A stretch of DNA of 45,083 bases from Alphaproteobacteria bacterium (lineage in GTDB: Bacteria; Pseudomonadota; Alphaproteobacteria; Reyranellales; Reyranellaceae), in contig RGPT01000006.1 of NCBI GenBank assembly GCA_010032545.1, positions 1 to 45,083 of the forward strand, read 5' to 3'. Within the stretch, counting starts at the first letter, position 1. Each line of letters starts with the position of its first letter. The notes below the pieces were generated by a model, which was not told where the DNA came from, ran no database searches, and was given only the letters and a program-made list of their open reading frames with translations. Below, piece after piece: positions 1 through 10,075 of the stretch. The translations under genes and the position numbers were made by a program.

Positions 1-642
1 ATCGAGCAATCCCAAGAGGAGCCGCAGCAGGCACTGGCCGAGCCCGAGCCCCGCCGACCTGACCCGCCGGCGCAGCAGCCGCCACCGCCGCCCCCCTCGC
101 CACCGAGCGTCAACGCGGAAGCTGCATCCCCGGAATCCCTGCCGCCGCCGTCCGCCACCGATGTCCCCACCATTCGAATTCCGCTGCCGCCCTGGCCAAC
201 GCCGCGGCCGTCGCAGACAGAACCGTCACCACCGCCTCGTCCCCCTCAACCAGCACCGGCGCCGTCACCTCAAAATGCCGCCGCGAACCTTCAGGCGCCG
301 CCGTCGAACTCGTCGGACTGGCTGATCGGCAAGAGTCGTGCGCGTAACGCCTACATGGATCAGATCGCGCGGCTGACTTCGCGCTATCGCCGCTATCCGC
401 GCAGCGCCGCCGACGCCAATCAGCACGGCCGCCTTGTCACGCGCATGACGATCGCCCGCGATGGCCAGCTGATCGACGTCAAGATCGACACATCGAGCGG
501 ATGGCCCGCCATCGATGCTGCCGAGCTGGAAGCGGTCCGCCGCGCCGCGCCGTTTCCGCCGGTGCCGGCGGACATGCCGGGCGACCCCCTGATCCTGATC
601 GTACCGATCAACTACGACCTCACCCTTCCGGGAAGCCGGTAG
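1..642 (+). CDS. TonB-like energy transducer, C-terminal part (5' end outside window)
   Basis: Frame 1 is open from base 1: Pro-rich spacer (PPAQQPPPPPPSPP...) followed by a TonB C-terminal-like domain (LVTRMTIARDGQLIDVKIDTSSGWPAIDAAELEAVRRAAPFPPVP...). Confidence 0.8.
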   Translation: MEQSQEEPQQALAEPEPRRPDPPAQQPPPPPPSPPSVNAEAASPESLPPPSATDVPTIRIPLPPWPTPRPSQTEPSPPPRPPQPAPAPSPQNAAANLQAPPSNSSDWLIGKSRARNAYMDQIARLTSRYRRYPRSAADANQHGRLVTRMTIARDGQLIDVKIDTSSGWPAIDAAELEAVRRAAPFPPVPADMPGDPLILIVPINYDLTLPGSR

Positions 643-645
643 GGA

Positions 646-1236
646 TCAGGCGAAGTCGCGTGCCAGGGCTTGGCGCACCGCGGACGGCATCACCGCCATG
701 TGACCGTAATTGGGATGGTCGAAGCCGACGACGAGGTCGCCATCGCCGCTGCGAAAGGTGGCGACCTGCGAGGGCGTGAAGGCAAAGCGCACGAACTGCA
801 CCGCCGACGCCTTGCCGTCCTCGCGCGAGCGTTCCTGATCGCCTTCGGGGACGCCCCGGATCGTCTCGGCACCGACCCGCAGGAAGGCATGGTCCTCGAC
901 GCCACCCAACGTTCCCAGCACACGGGCGCGTCGCAGGGGATCGTCGATCTCGAACATGACGGTGGCGACCAGTTCGGCGCCCTGCGGAATCAGTGGATTG
1001 TAGGCGTCGAGTTCGTCGGGGATCTGCGCCGGTCCACCCTTCTCGATGAAGAGCATCTCGTGCACTTGATGCAGCATTGTGTCGTAGGACTCGAAATAGA
1101 ACGTCGCGAACGGGCCGACTTCAAGCCGGCGGTTCTTCTTGAGTTCCGCCATCAGGCGGCGGCGTTCGGCGCGCACCTTGACGTATTCGGCCGCCGGCAG
1201 AATGGCCCCCAACTCGATCTTGCGTGGAGTGATCAT
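646..1236 (-). CDS. DUF3501 family protein
   Basis: [68 protein letters not shown]; start overlaps the upstream Fe-S gene stop (ATGA), so the longer ORF start was not used. Confidence 0.82.
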   Translation of the reverse strand: MITPRKIELGAILPAAEYVKVRAERRRLMAELKKNRRLEVGPFATFYFESYDTMLHQVHEMLFIEKGGPAQIPDELDAYNPLIPQGAELVATVMFEIDDPLRRARVLGTLGGVEDHAFLRVGAETIRGVPEGDQERSREDGKASAVQFVRFAFTPSQVATFRSGDGDLVVGFDHPNYGHMAVMPSAVRQALARDFA

Positions 1237-2591
1237 TGATCGGTTCCGCTCAGCCCGTAGGCCCGCGCCAGCAGTTCGATCGGATGGTTGCCGCGCGTCG
1301 GCTTGGGCTTCTCCTCGCCTGCCGTCATCTCCATCACCTGCATCAGATGGTCGGCGGCGAGCGGGCACTCGGAAGCCACGAAGCTGGTGTCGTTCTTCAG
1401 CGCCATCTGGGCGGCGGGCTTGCCCACCTTCACCGCCGTCTCGAAATTCTCCGTACGTGCCCCCCAGATTCCGCCATGACCGCTGCAGCGCTCGATGACG
1501 GCGACCCGGGTTTCCGGCACCAGCCGCAGCATCTCGGCGGCCTTCGCACCCATGTTCTGGGCCCGCGCATGGCAGGCAAGATGGATGCTGACGCCGCCCT
1601 CGAGTGGCGCGAGGCCGGGCGCCAGGCCATGCTTCTTGGCAATGTCGACCACGTACTCCGACAGGTCAAAAGTCGCCTGGGACAGGCGTTCGACGTCCGG
1701 ATCCTTGGGCAGCATCAGCGGCCATTCGAACTTCAGCATCAGGGCACAGGACGGCGTGAGCGCGATCACGTCGTAGCCCTTGTCGATCCACGGCAGCAGC
1801 GCGGCAGACACAGTCTTTGCCGCCGCAGCCGTGCCTTCGAGATCGCCCAGCTCGAGCTTCGGCATGCCGCAACAGGCGGGATGGACGACTTCGGTTTCGA
1901 CGCCGTTCTTGGCCAGGACTGCGCGCGCCGCAGCACCGATGCCGGTGTTGTTGAAGTTCACGAAACAGGTCGCGTAGAGCACGGCCTTGCGCTTGCCGAA
2001 GGCCGGCGCGGTCTCGTTCAGCACCGCACCCTCGCGCGCCGCCCTGATCTCGAAGGTCTCGCCGGCATAGCGCGGCAGGCGGGCGCCGTGGTGAATCCCG
2101 GCCAGACGCTCCATGCTCTTGCGCGTGAGCGTGTTGCCCTCGTCGGTGGCCCAGTTGGCGGCGCCGGCGACGAAGCTGCCGAGCCGGCCGGTCCGGTCCG
2201 TATCGGCAAGCTGGCGATCGACGAAATCGACCCCCTTCTTGCGCGCCTGCACCGCGCGATGGCGTAGCATAAGGTGGGGAAAGTCGAGCGCCCATTCGTG
2301 CGGCGGCACGTACGGGCACTTGGTCATGAAGCACATGTCGCAGAGCGTGCAGGCTTCCTCGACAGCTGCGTAATCTTCTTTCTTCACGCCATCGAGTTCG
2401 CCGGTCGGACCGTTGTCGATCAGGTCGAACAGCCGCGGAAAGGAGTCGCAGAGATTGAAGCAGCGCCGGCAGCCGTGGCAGATGTCGAAGACGCGCTCCA
2501 TTTCCTTCTCGAGCGCAGCCTCGTCCCAGAACCAGGGATTCTGCCAGTCGAGGGCGTGACGGACGGGGGCTTCGAGGCTGCCTTCGCGCAT
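1233..2591 (-). CDS. (Fe-S)-binding oxidoreductase, GlpC/heterodisulfide reductase-like
   Basis: Ferredoxin-type Cys motifs [11 protein letters not shown] and [12 protein letters not shown] plus CCG-type motifs ([20 protein letters not shown]); start chosen at [10 protein letters not shown]. Confidence 0.85.
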   Translation of the reverse strand: MREGSLEAPVRHALDWQNPWFWDEAALEKEMERVFDICHGCRRCFNLCDSFPRLFDLIDNGPTGELDGVKKEDYAAVEEACTLCDMCFMTKCPYVPPHEWALDFPHLMLRHRAVQARKKGVDFVDRQLADTDRTGRLGSFVAGAANWATDEGNTLTRKSMERLAGIHHGARLPRYAGETFEIRAAREGAVLNETAPAFGKRKAVLYATCFVNFNNTGIGAAARAVLAKNGVETEVVHPACCGMPKLELGDLEGTAAAAKTVSAALLPWIDKGYDVIALTPSCALMLKFEWPLMLPKDPDVERLSQATFDLSEYVVDIAKKHGLAPGLAPLEGGVSIHLACHARAQNMGAKAAEMLRLVPETRVAVIERCSGHGGIWGARTENFETAVKVGKPAAQMALKNDTSFVASECPLAADHLMQVMEMTAGEEKPKPTRGNHPIELLARAYGLSGTDQ

Positions 2592-2625
2592 GGTGCCTTT
2601 GCTTCGTTGCAAGTCGAACAGGTGG

Positions 2626-2656
2626 GAAGAAAAAGGGGACCCCTGCGGGTCCCCTT
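2626..2656 (-). terminator. Intrinsic terminator/attenuator downstream of the rubrerythrin gene
   Basis: Perfect 10-bp stem AAGGGGACCC-CTGC-GGGTCCCCTT; on the minus strand followed by TTTTTCTTCC. A second hairpin GAGCCC-GAA-GGGCTC lies at 2661-2675. Confidence 0.7.
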
Positions 2657-2688
2657 CATGGAGCCCGAAGGGCTCAGGCCCCCCGCAA

Positions 2689-3108
2689 TCAGGCCATCGT
2701 GTCGAGCGCTTTCTGGAAGCGGCCGGCGTGGCTCTTCTCCGCCTTGGCCAGCGTCTCGAACCAGTCGGCGATTTCCGCCATGCCTTCCTCGCGCGCGGTG
2801 CGCGCCATGCCCGGGTACATGTCGGTGTACTCGTGCGTCTCACCGGCGATCGCCGCCTTCAGGTTGGACGAGGTCGGGCCGATCGGCAGGCCGGTGGCCG
2901 GATCACCCACCGCCTCGAGGAACTCGAGATGGCCGTGCGCGTGGCCGGTTTCGCCTTCGGCCGTCGACCGGAAGACCACGGCGACATCGTTGTAGCCTTC
3001 GACGTCGGCCTTCTGAGCGAAATAGAGATACCGGCGATTGGCCTGGCTCTCACCCGCGAAGGCGGCCTTCAAATTTTCTTCAGTCTTGGATCCCTTGAGA
3101 TTTGCCAT
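2689..3108 (-). CDS. Rubrerythrin family protein
   Basis: [64 protein letters not shown]...; ferritin-like diiron ExxH motifs. Confidence 0.92.
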   Translation of the reverse strand: MANLKGSKTEENLKAAFAGESQANRRYLYFAQKADVEGYNDVAVVFRSTAEGETGHAHGHLEFLEAVGDPATGLPIGPTSSNLKAAIAGETHEYTDMYPGMARTAREEGMAEIADWFETLAKAEKSHAGRFQKALDTMA

Positions 3109-3187
3109 CGTTCTTCTCCCGCTTCGATCGGCCCATCCGCCGATCCACGGTCAGGATTTAGGGTGCGATCGCCGTACCGTCAAGGAG

Positions 3188-3204
3188 TTTAGAACAGTTC
3201 TAAA
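3188..3204. promoter_or_regulatory. ICE/Irr-box-like palindrome
   Basis: TTTAGAACAGTTCTAAA: perfect palindrome (8-bp arms, 1-nt centre) upstream of rubrerythrin and just downstream of the irr-like stop codon. Confidence 0.75.
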
Positions 3205-3231
3205 TACTGCAATCGATTCGCAGCAAATGTA

Positions 3232-3651
3232 CTAGCGTCGCACCCGCACGATGACATCAACCCGCGACAGGCGCGTGCCCTTGGGCGGTGCGGGCAGGCC
3301 GGCGATCGTCACTTTGTCCGAGGGAAAATCGTGCAGCGCGCCGTCCGGCTCGACGAAGAAGTGATGATGATGGCCGGTGTTGGTGTCGAAATAGGACCGG
3401 CCGGGTGCCACCACCACTTCGCGCAGCAGCCCTGCATCCCGGAACTGATTAAGCGCGTTGTAGACCGTGGCCAGGGAGACCGGCATCTGCGCCGACTTCA
3501 CCTCGACGTGAAGGCTTTCCGCAGTGACATGGCGGGAACCGCCCTCGAACAGCAGGCGCGCCAGAGCCACCCGCTGCCGCGTCGGGCGCAGGCCGGCCGC
3601 GCGCAGGCGGGCAGTGAAATCGTGGCTGGTTCCGGGCATGGTCGAACCCAT
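3232..3651 (-). CDS. irr: Fur-superfamily regulator, Irr-like iron response regulator
   Basis: LRAAGLRPTRQRVALARLLF...SLATVYNALNQFRDAGLLREV...SYFDTNTGHHHHFFVEPDG; Fur-type helix-turn-helix, HHHH motif, and the irr-fabA-fabB-fabI gene order. Confidence 0.85.
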   Translation of the reverse strand: MGSTMPGTSHDFTARLRAAGLRPTRQRVALARLLFEGGSRHVTAESLHVEVKSAQMPVSLATVYNALNQFRDAGLLREVVVAPGRSYFDTNTGHHHHFFVEPDGALHDFPSDKVTIAGLPAPPKGTRLSRVDVIVRVRR

Positions 3652-3776
3652 ATGTAATCAGTGCGATGGGATATTGAAAGGCCCGGCTGCGGCCCGGTGC
3701 CCTCGTTTGCGCTGAACCCCGGGCATCCCTATTCTGGCCCGGATCCCTCTATTGGGCGGCTATGGGACGGTGAACG

Positions 3777-4307
3777 GTGAGCGAGCAGAAGCAAAGCTAT
3801 ACTTTCGAGGATCTGGTCGAATGCGCCAAAGGGCACCTGTTCGGACCCGGGAACGCGCAGCTGCCGCTGCCGCCGATGCTCATGCTCGACCGCATCGTGA
3901 AGATCAGCGACACCGGCGGCAATTTCGGCAAGGGCGAGATCGTGGCCGAGTTCGACATCAAGCCGGACCTCTGGTTCTTCGATTGCCATTTCAAGGGCGA
4001 CCCGGTGATGCCGGGCTGCCTGCCGCTCGATGCGCTGTGGCAGATGCTCGGCTTCTTCCTCGGCTGGATGAAGGCTCCGGGCCGCGGCCGGGCGCTGGGC
4101 GTCGGCGAGGTCAAGTTCACCGGAATGGTCGTGCCCACCGTGAAAAAGCTTACCTATCATGTGCATCTGAAGCGCGTGATCCTGCGCAAGCTCGTGCTGG
4201 GCATCGCCGATGGCTTCGTCCAGGCCGACGGCAAGCAGATCTACGAAGTGAGCGGCCTGAAAGTCGGCCTGTTCCAGGACGCGGCGCCTGCCGCCGCTGC
4301 AGGCTGA
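3777..4307 (+). CDS. fabA: 3-hydroxydecanoyl-ACP dehydratase/isomerase
   Basis: [15 protein letters not shown]...[32 protein letters not shown]. Confidence 0.95.
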   Translation: MSEQKQSYTFEDLVECAKGHLFGPGNAQLPLPPMLMLDRIVKISDTGGNFGKGEIVAEFDIKPDLWFFDCHFKGDPVMPGCLPLDALWQMLGFFLGWMKAPGRGRALGVGEVKFTGMVVPTVKKLTYHVHLKRVILRKLVLGIADGFVQADGKQIYEVSGLKVGLFQDAAPAAAAG

Positions 4308-4308
4308 C

Positions 4309-5547
4309 ATGAAGCGCGTCGTCGTCACCGGCCTCGGCATCGTCTCCTCGATCGGCAACAATGCCGCCGAGGTCACGGCGTCGCTGAAGGCGGGCAAGTC
4401 CGGTATCGAGCTCGTGCCGCAGTATCGCGAGCTGGGCTTTCGCAGCCAGATTGCCGGCACGCTCAAGATCGATGTCGATGCCGCGGTCGACCGCCGCCTG
4501 CGCCGCTTCATGGGCGATGGCGGGGCTTACGCCTACCTCGCCATGAAGGAAGCCATCGCCGACGCAGGCTTGAGCGAAGCCGAGATCTCCAATCCGCGCA
4601 CAGGCGTGGTCGCGGGCTCGGGCGGCCCGACCACTGGCGCGATCGTGCAGGCGGCCCTCATCACCAAGGAGAAGGGCCCCAAGAAAGTCGGCCCCTTCAT
4701 GGTGCCCAAGGCAATGTCGAGCACCGTGTCGGCCAATCTCGCCACCGCCTACAAGATCAAGGGCCTCAGCTACTCGATCAGTTCGGCCTGCTCGACCTCG
4801 GCGCACTGCATCGGCAATGCCGTTGAATGCATCCAGCTCGGCAAGGCCGACCGCATGTTCGCCGGCGGCGGCGAGGAGCTCGACTGGACGCTGTCGGTGC
4901 TGTTCGACGCCATGGGTGCCATGTCGTCGAAGTACAACGACACGCCCGAGCGGGCGAGCCGGGCCTACGACCGTGACCGCGACGGCTTCGTAATCTCCGG
5001 CGGCGGCGGCATCGTCGTTCTGGAGGATCTGGAAGTCGCCAAGGCGCGCGGCGCCAGGATCTACGCCGAGGTGATCGGCTACGGCGCCACTTCCGACGGC
5101 GCCGACATGGTGGCACCCTCCGGCGAAGGCGCGATCCGCTGCATGAAGCTTGCCCTGGACGGATTTCCGGGCGGCGCGCGCGGCAACCGCCCGGTCGACT
5201 ACATCAACACCCACGGCACGTCGACGCCGGTCGGCGACCTCACCGAACTCGATGCCATCCGCGCGGCCTTCGACGGCAGGAAGCTCCCCACCGTCAGCTC
5301 GACCAAGTCGCTGACCGGCCACAGCCAGGGCGCCACCGGCGCCCACGAGGCGATCTATTCGCTGCTGATGCTGAAGGATGACTTCATCTGCGCCTCGGCC
5401 AATATCGAGAACGTCGACCCCGGCGTCGGCGACTATCCGCTTGCCCGCGACCGGATCGACAAGGCGGGGCTGGAAGTCGTCCTGTCGAACAGCTTCGGAT
5501 TCGGCGGCACCAACGCCTGCCTGATGTTCTCGCGCTACGAAAACTGA
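4309..5547 (+). CDS. fabB: Beta-ketoacyl-ACP synthase I
   Basis: [22 protein letters not shown]...[14 protein letters not shown]...[11 protein letters not shown]...[13 protein letters not shown]. Confidence 0.95.
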   Translation: MKRVVVTGLGIVSSIGNNAAEVTASLKAGKSGIELVPQYRELGFRSQIAGTLKIDVDAAVDRRLRRFMGDGGAYAYLAMKEAIADAGLSEAEISNPRTGVVAGSGGPTTGAIVQAALITKEKGPKKVGPFMVPKAMSSTVSANLATAYKIKGLSYSISSACSTSAHCIGNAVECIQLGKADRMFAGGGEELDWTLSVLFDAMGAMSSKYNDTPERASRAYDRDRDGFVISGGGGIVVLEDLEVAKARGARIYAEVIGYGATSDGADMVAPSGEGAIRCMKLALDGFPGGARGNRPVDYINTHGTSTPVGDLTELDAIRAAFDGRKLPTVSSTKSLTGHSQGATGAHEAIYSLLMLKDDFICASANIENVDPGVGDYPLARDRIDKAGLEVVLSNSFGFGGTNACLMFSRYEN

Positions 5548-5556
5548 GAGGGACTG

Positions 5557-6462
5557 ATGCCCGACGATCGTCGCCCCCTCACCGCGGCCCCCGACAGCGG
5601 CGCCGCCGCAGCGGCGGCGTCCGACCACGCTGTTTCCAGGGCAGTCCCCCTTCCCGAAGTTCCCAGGCTGATGGCCGGCAAGCGCGGCCTGATCATGGGC
5701 GTGGCCAACGACCGCTCGATCGCCTGGGGCATCGCCCAGGCGCTGCACCACGCCGGCGCAGAGCTCGCCTTTACCTACCAGGGCGGCGCCTTCGGCAAGC
5801 GCGTGCTGCCGATGGTCGAGAAGATCGGCGCCAGGATCGTCGAGGAGGCCGATGTCGAGAACGAGCAGAGCCTCGACCGGCTGTTCGCGCGCCTGAAGAA
5901 GGACTGGGGCCGGATCGATTTCGTCGTCCACGCCATCGCCTTCTCCGACAAGGAGGAGCTGAAGGGCCGCTACGTCGACACGAGCAAGGCCAACTTCCAG
6001 CGCAGCCTCACCATCTCCTGCTTCTCGTTCACCGACATCGCCCGCCGCGCCCTGCCGCTGATGACCGAAGGCGGCAGCCTGATCACGCTCACCTACGAGG
6101 GTGCTGCGCGCGTGATGCCGTCCTACAACGTGATGGGCGTTGCCAAGGCAGCCCTCGAGGCCAGTGTCCGCTATCTCGCCGCCGACCTCGGCCCGCAGGG
6201 CGTGCGCGTGAACGCCCTCTCGGCCGGGCCGATGCGCACCCTGGCCGGCGCCGTGATCGGCAGCGCCCGTTACGTCTACCGCGTGTCGCGCGAGGCCTCG
6301 CCGCTCCGCCGCAACATCGAGCTAACCGACGTGGGCGGCGCCGCGCTCTATTACCTCTCCGACCTGAGCGCGGGCGTCACCGGCACCGTCCATTATGTCG
6401 ATGCCGGCTACCACGCCATCGGCATGCCGCCGCAGGGTTCCGGCGAGCCCAACGGCGAGTAA
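5557..6462 (+). CDS. fabI: Enoyl-ACP reductase (NADH), FabI family
   Basis: MAGKRGLIMGVANDRSIAWGIAQALHHAGAELAFTYQG...SYNVMGVAKAALEASVRYLAADLG; possible internal start at 5671. Confidence 0.93.
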   Translation: MPDDRRPLTAAPDSGAAAAAASDHAVSRAVPLPEVPRLMAGKRGLIMGVANDRSIAWGIAQALHHAGAELAFTYQGGAFGKRVLPMVEKIGARIVEEADVENEQSLDRLFARLKKDWGRIDFVVHAIAFSDKEELKGRYVDTSKANFQRSLTISCFSFTDIARRALPLMTEGGSLITLTYEGAARVMPSYNVMGVAKAALEASVRYLAADLGPQGVRVNALSAGPMRTLAGAVIGSARYVYRVSREASPLRRNIELTDVGGAALYYLSDLSAGVTGTVHYVDAGYHAIGMPPQGSGEPNGE

Positions 6463-7012
6463 GTTCCCCTCAACGTCCCTCGGCCGAATTTCAGCTCTCC
6501 GCACGCCGGAAAGCCAATAACGTCGGGCTTTTCGCCCAATCGTTGTGGACACCCGAATGTAACGTGTGTTGTCCACCACCCTGTCCGGGATTCCGGGATA
6601 AGCCCGATTCCATTGGCTTTTATGCGATTCCCGGTTGCTTCTTTTGCACGAACCCAGGCGCGCCTGTTTCGCAGGCGACGTTAAGTGTCCGTTCCCACGT
6701 CGTTATTTGGCGTGTGGTTGGGACGGGGTTGTTCTTGGGACCGTCCACGGGTCAGGACCCGCGGCGGCTGTACCGAGCCATAAGGCGGTCCGCGGGCGTG
6801 CCGCGGGAGGTCGTGCCGAAAACAGAAAAGGCCGGCGCAGTCCAAGCGCCAACCTACAGGAAATATAGGCCTATTCCTGCGGACTCTGCAAGTTCCAGGC
6901 GATCACATCTCGTTTCAGACCGTTTCAGGCTCGTTCGGTCGCGGCCGAACCTTCGGCAACGAGGCGTGTTGTAAGCCACGCCGTATGACACGCGGGATCG
7001 CCGGAGACGAAC

Positions 7013-7465
7013 ATGAGCGACGTCGTATGGAAGAGTTTCAAGGTGAGGCCCCAGGAAGGCGAGTGGGAACCCGCCAGCTACAACGTCAAAGGACCGGACG
7101 GCCAGGAATATGGAAGGTGGCGGCGCGTGCTGCGCCGGCACAGCCATGGCCTCACGGTGATATCGCGTTACACGGCCCCGCCCGGCAAGGCGTGGAAGAT
7201 CGTCGGCAGAGCGTCGAAGCTCGGCGAAGAGGTCTTCATCATGGAAGGCGCCTATTACAATGCCGCCGGCGAGATCGTCGCGGACCCGGGGACCTTCATG
7301 TTCAATGCTCCGGGCGCGGTCCATGGCGGCATATCCTGCGATCTCACCCTCTACATTCACTGCTGCAGCGGCGAGCCGGACGAACTCCTGTTGGTGACGC
7401 TGATCGACTTCGAACCCACGGAGAAAGACGCAGCGGATCCGAGTCGCGACAAACGGCCGGCCTAG
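7013..7465 (+). CDS. Cupin-like domain protein of unknown function
   Basis: RRHSHGLTVISRYTAPPGKAWKIVGRASKLGEEVFIMEGAYYNAAGEIVADPGTFMFNAPGAVHGG; beta-barrel cupin-like pattern. Confidence 0.65.
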   Translation: MSDVVWKSFKVRPQEGEWEPASYNVKGPDGQEYGRWRRVLRRHSHGLTVISRYTAPPGKAWKIVGRASKLGEEVFIMEGAYYNAAGEIVADPGTFMFNAPGAVHGGISCDLTLYIHCCSGEPDELLLVTLIDFEPTEKDAADPSRDKRPA

Positions 7466-7535
7466 CCGATCACGAAGTCCAGTTTCCTGGCCGAAGGTCG
7501 GATCTCCGCGCGCCGGAAAGCCGATGGCACGGCGC

Positions 7536-7620
7536 CTACTGCTCGACCTCGAGCTTGTTGTCCCTGATGAGCTGGGCCCACCGTGCGGTTTCGGCGGCGA
7601 TGCGGGCCTGGAGCACGGCC
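7536..7620 (-). pseudogene. 3' remnant of a Bug/TctC substrate-binding protein gene
   Basis: Minus-strand VLQARIAAETARWAQLIRDNKLEVEQ* nearly matches the C-terminus of the intact gene at 12826-13809 (EFQARIAAETARWAQLIKDNKLEVDQ*), with an in-frame stop (tag) shortly upstream. Confidence 0.7.
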
Positions 7621-7735
7621 GGCAGCTTCGCCGGGCCGCTCGCCGGCAGTGGCTACGCCACCACCCTTCCGAACGACCAATCCCCCGGCAGCATGCTCTC
7701 CCACTGCCGACCTTCACCATCGACCGCGTCAGCCC

Positions 7736-10056
7736 TCAGACCGCGGCGCTCAATCGAGGTTGCTGCTCGGCGACTTCGGCTTCTGCCATCGCGGTCCACT
7801 GGAGATCACCAGCGTATCGCCAGGCCATGCGTCCTTCCTCGTCGAGCGCGAAGAGATGGAGCCAGCCATTGTCGAAGAGGGCGCGCACGTTGGCATGGCG
7901 GCCCAAAACATCGTTCATCGCCTGGCGTGGCGCTTCGATGCAGACCGAAAGACGCAACGGCTCATGCGCGTAGGCTTCACCGTCATGGACCGATTGCCAG
8001 GGCAGGCCGACCCTGAGCGGTCCGCCATTGCCCTCAACGACGCCAACGCCGCCTGTGACGTTGTGCAGAAGCTTGTTGCCGGCGCCGAACGCGTCGGGCG
8101 CCACGGTCGACCCGAAATACTGAAGACTGATCCAGCTCGCCACGACGACCGGCGCGGTCAGAATCAGTTCGAGAACGGCGAAACTCTTGTCCTCTTTCCA
8201 GTCATAGTCATGGAGGAATGCGCGTCCTTCCAGGCTCTTGCCGGCCGTGCGTGTCCGCGGCGCGGCGATGAACGCCTTGCATCCGGCGAGCGCCCACTCA
8301 GGCCGCGTCTCCGACCAGTCGCGGCTGCGTCTTGGAACTGAACTTTCCAGTCCAGCCCTCGGTAGTCGAAGGGCGCGCTCGCCCCTGGCGATCCTGCCTG
8401 CCGCGGCGAGCCAGGTCTTGACCTGGCCGATATCCATCGCGTGGGCGGCGGAGGGATGATCGTCGGCGTAGAGAGTCACGCGATCCGTCGTTGTGTCATG
8501 CAGTGCCGCCACGAAAAGCGTGTCCGCCGGGATCTCGATCCCGTTCGGCGCCAACCCCGCCCTTACCTCGGGATCATTCAGGAGCGCGGCAAGCAGGCGG
8601 GCGTTCACCTCTCCCGAATAGCCGCCGCAGGCGCCGCAATGAAGCCCGCTGGCGTGGGGATTATTGACGACATTGGCGCCGTGGCCCGCCAGCAGGACAA
8701 GCCGCGCAAAGCCCTTGGTCAGCGACATGGCCCGCAGCACAGTAGCGGCAGCCGTACAGCGGGCCGCCAGGTCGAGCGCGGGATCGAGGCGGGGCGCCGG
8801 TTCGTTCGGAGCTGGCGTGACGTGGAGACCCAAAGCGTCGCTTATGAGCTTGCCGACATAGATCGGACCCGTTGCTTCCACGAACGCGAAGGAGGAGACG
8901 GCGGCGAGATTGAACCGGCCCCAGGCGCGCTTCGCGCGTGCCTCGAACCGGGCGGACTGGTCGGCCGCGGCGACTTCGGGTCCGCCGGAGCATGACCTGA
9001 GAGCGGGGTTCAGCAGCACCGGAAGCCGCAACTCTTCTATATCGGAGGCAAATCGGCGGTGCGCCGTGGTCAGCCCGAAGAAGCCGGCGAAGCCCAGCGT
9101 CTGGATCCGGGGATCGACGCTCTCGAGCGCGCGGCGGAACACCGCTCCGCCGCCGCCTGAAGGATCGTGTCGATCACGAGATCGGTTGTCGCTTCGACGG
9201 GTGCGGCGTGCGCTGCATGTACTCTCGCCCACTCGTCGGCGATCTGCGCACCGTAGCGAAGGAACAGCGCTTCCTCCCAGACCAGCCGGATCGCGAGGAA
9301 GTCGATGGCCGTCTGATCCGCCCCGCCGGCAAGTTCCGCCTGCCATAGCTTGTAGCGCGCGTACTGGGCCCAGCCGCCCAGCGTCATGACCATCTGGTGG
9401 AAGTAGGTGTCCATGGCCTCGTCCCCGAGGCCGAGCCGCCGGGCGACGCGCGCGATGACGGCAATGGCGCTGTCGGGGGCTTCCGACACATGAAGTGCGA
9501 ACCCGGGCAGCCCGGCGATTTCCGGTGTCAGGTCGTGGATGGCCACCGCCCTCCAGGCGGCGTAGGCGCCCTTGCCGCGCGGCGCAGCCCAAAGCGCCTG
9601 GCCTTCGTCGAAATAGCCCGCAGCCCAAGCGCCGAACCGTTCCGCAATCAGGCCCGGCCAGTCGATGCCCGAGACGTCTGCCGCGATGTCCGCAATCGTT
9701 GGCAGCGCGCGTGGCTGTGGTGCGTCCGAAGCCGCGGCGTCCTTCAACGCGGCGAGATCGGTCGGCCTCAGCGGTAGGGGCGCGGAGGCCCAGGCCTCCA
9801 GCAGATCCGCCTCCGTGATGGTGCGGGCGGAAATCTTCTCCCGATACCAAGGCCGCGGCATGGTGACGGTGACGCCCGCGACCCGCGCAAGGCGCGCACC
9901 GGCGATTGCGAGGCTCTCGCCGGTCTGCCCGAGGAAGGGATTGACGGCGACGCTCGACGCCAGAGGCCAGAGCGGGGGAACGGCCCGAGCCGCGCGATCC
10001 GCCGCGGTCTCGAAGGGTATTAGATCGATCGGTGTCGAGGGGCAGGGAGGGCACAT
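7736..10056 (-). pseudogene. dabA: DUF2309/DabA inorganic-carbon transporter subunit, interrupted by an apparent -1 frameshift near 9150
   Basis: N-terminal half in ORF 9070..10134 ([44 protein letters not shown]...[15 protein letters not shown]), C-terminal half in ORF 7736..10054 ([23 protein letters not shown]...[30 protein letters not shown]); adjacent to dabB. Confidence 0.82.
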
Positions 10057-10075
10057 GTTCAAGGCTCCGGATCGA

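Noticed and set aside
1-330. Proline-rich low-complexity DNA as a microsatellite
   Set aside because: It is the in-frame Pro-rich linker of the TonB-like protein.
4150-5931. 593-aa minus-strand ORF antisense to fabB/fabI
   Set aside because: High-GC antisense shadow ORF; sense strand encodes unmistakable FabB and FabI.
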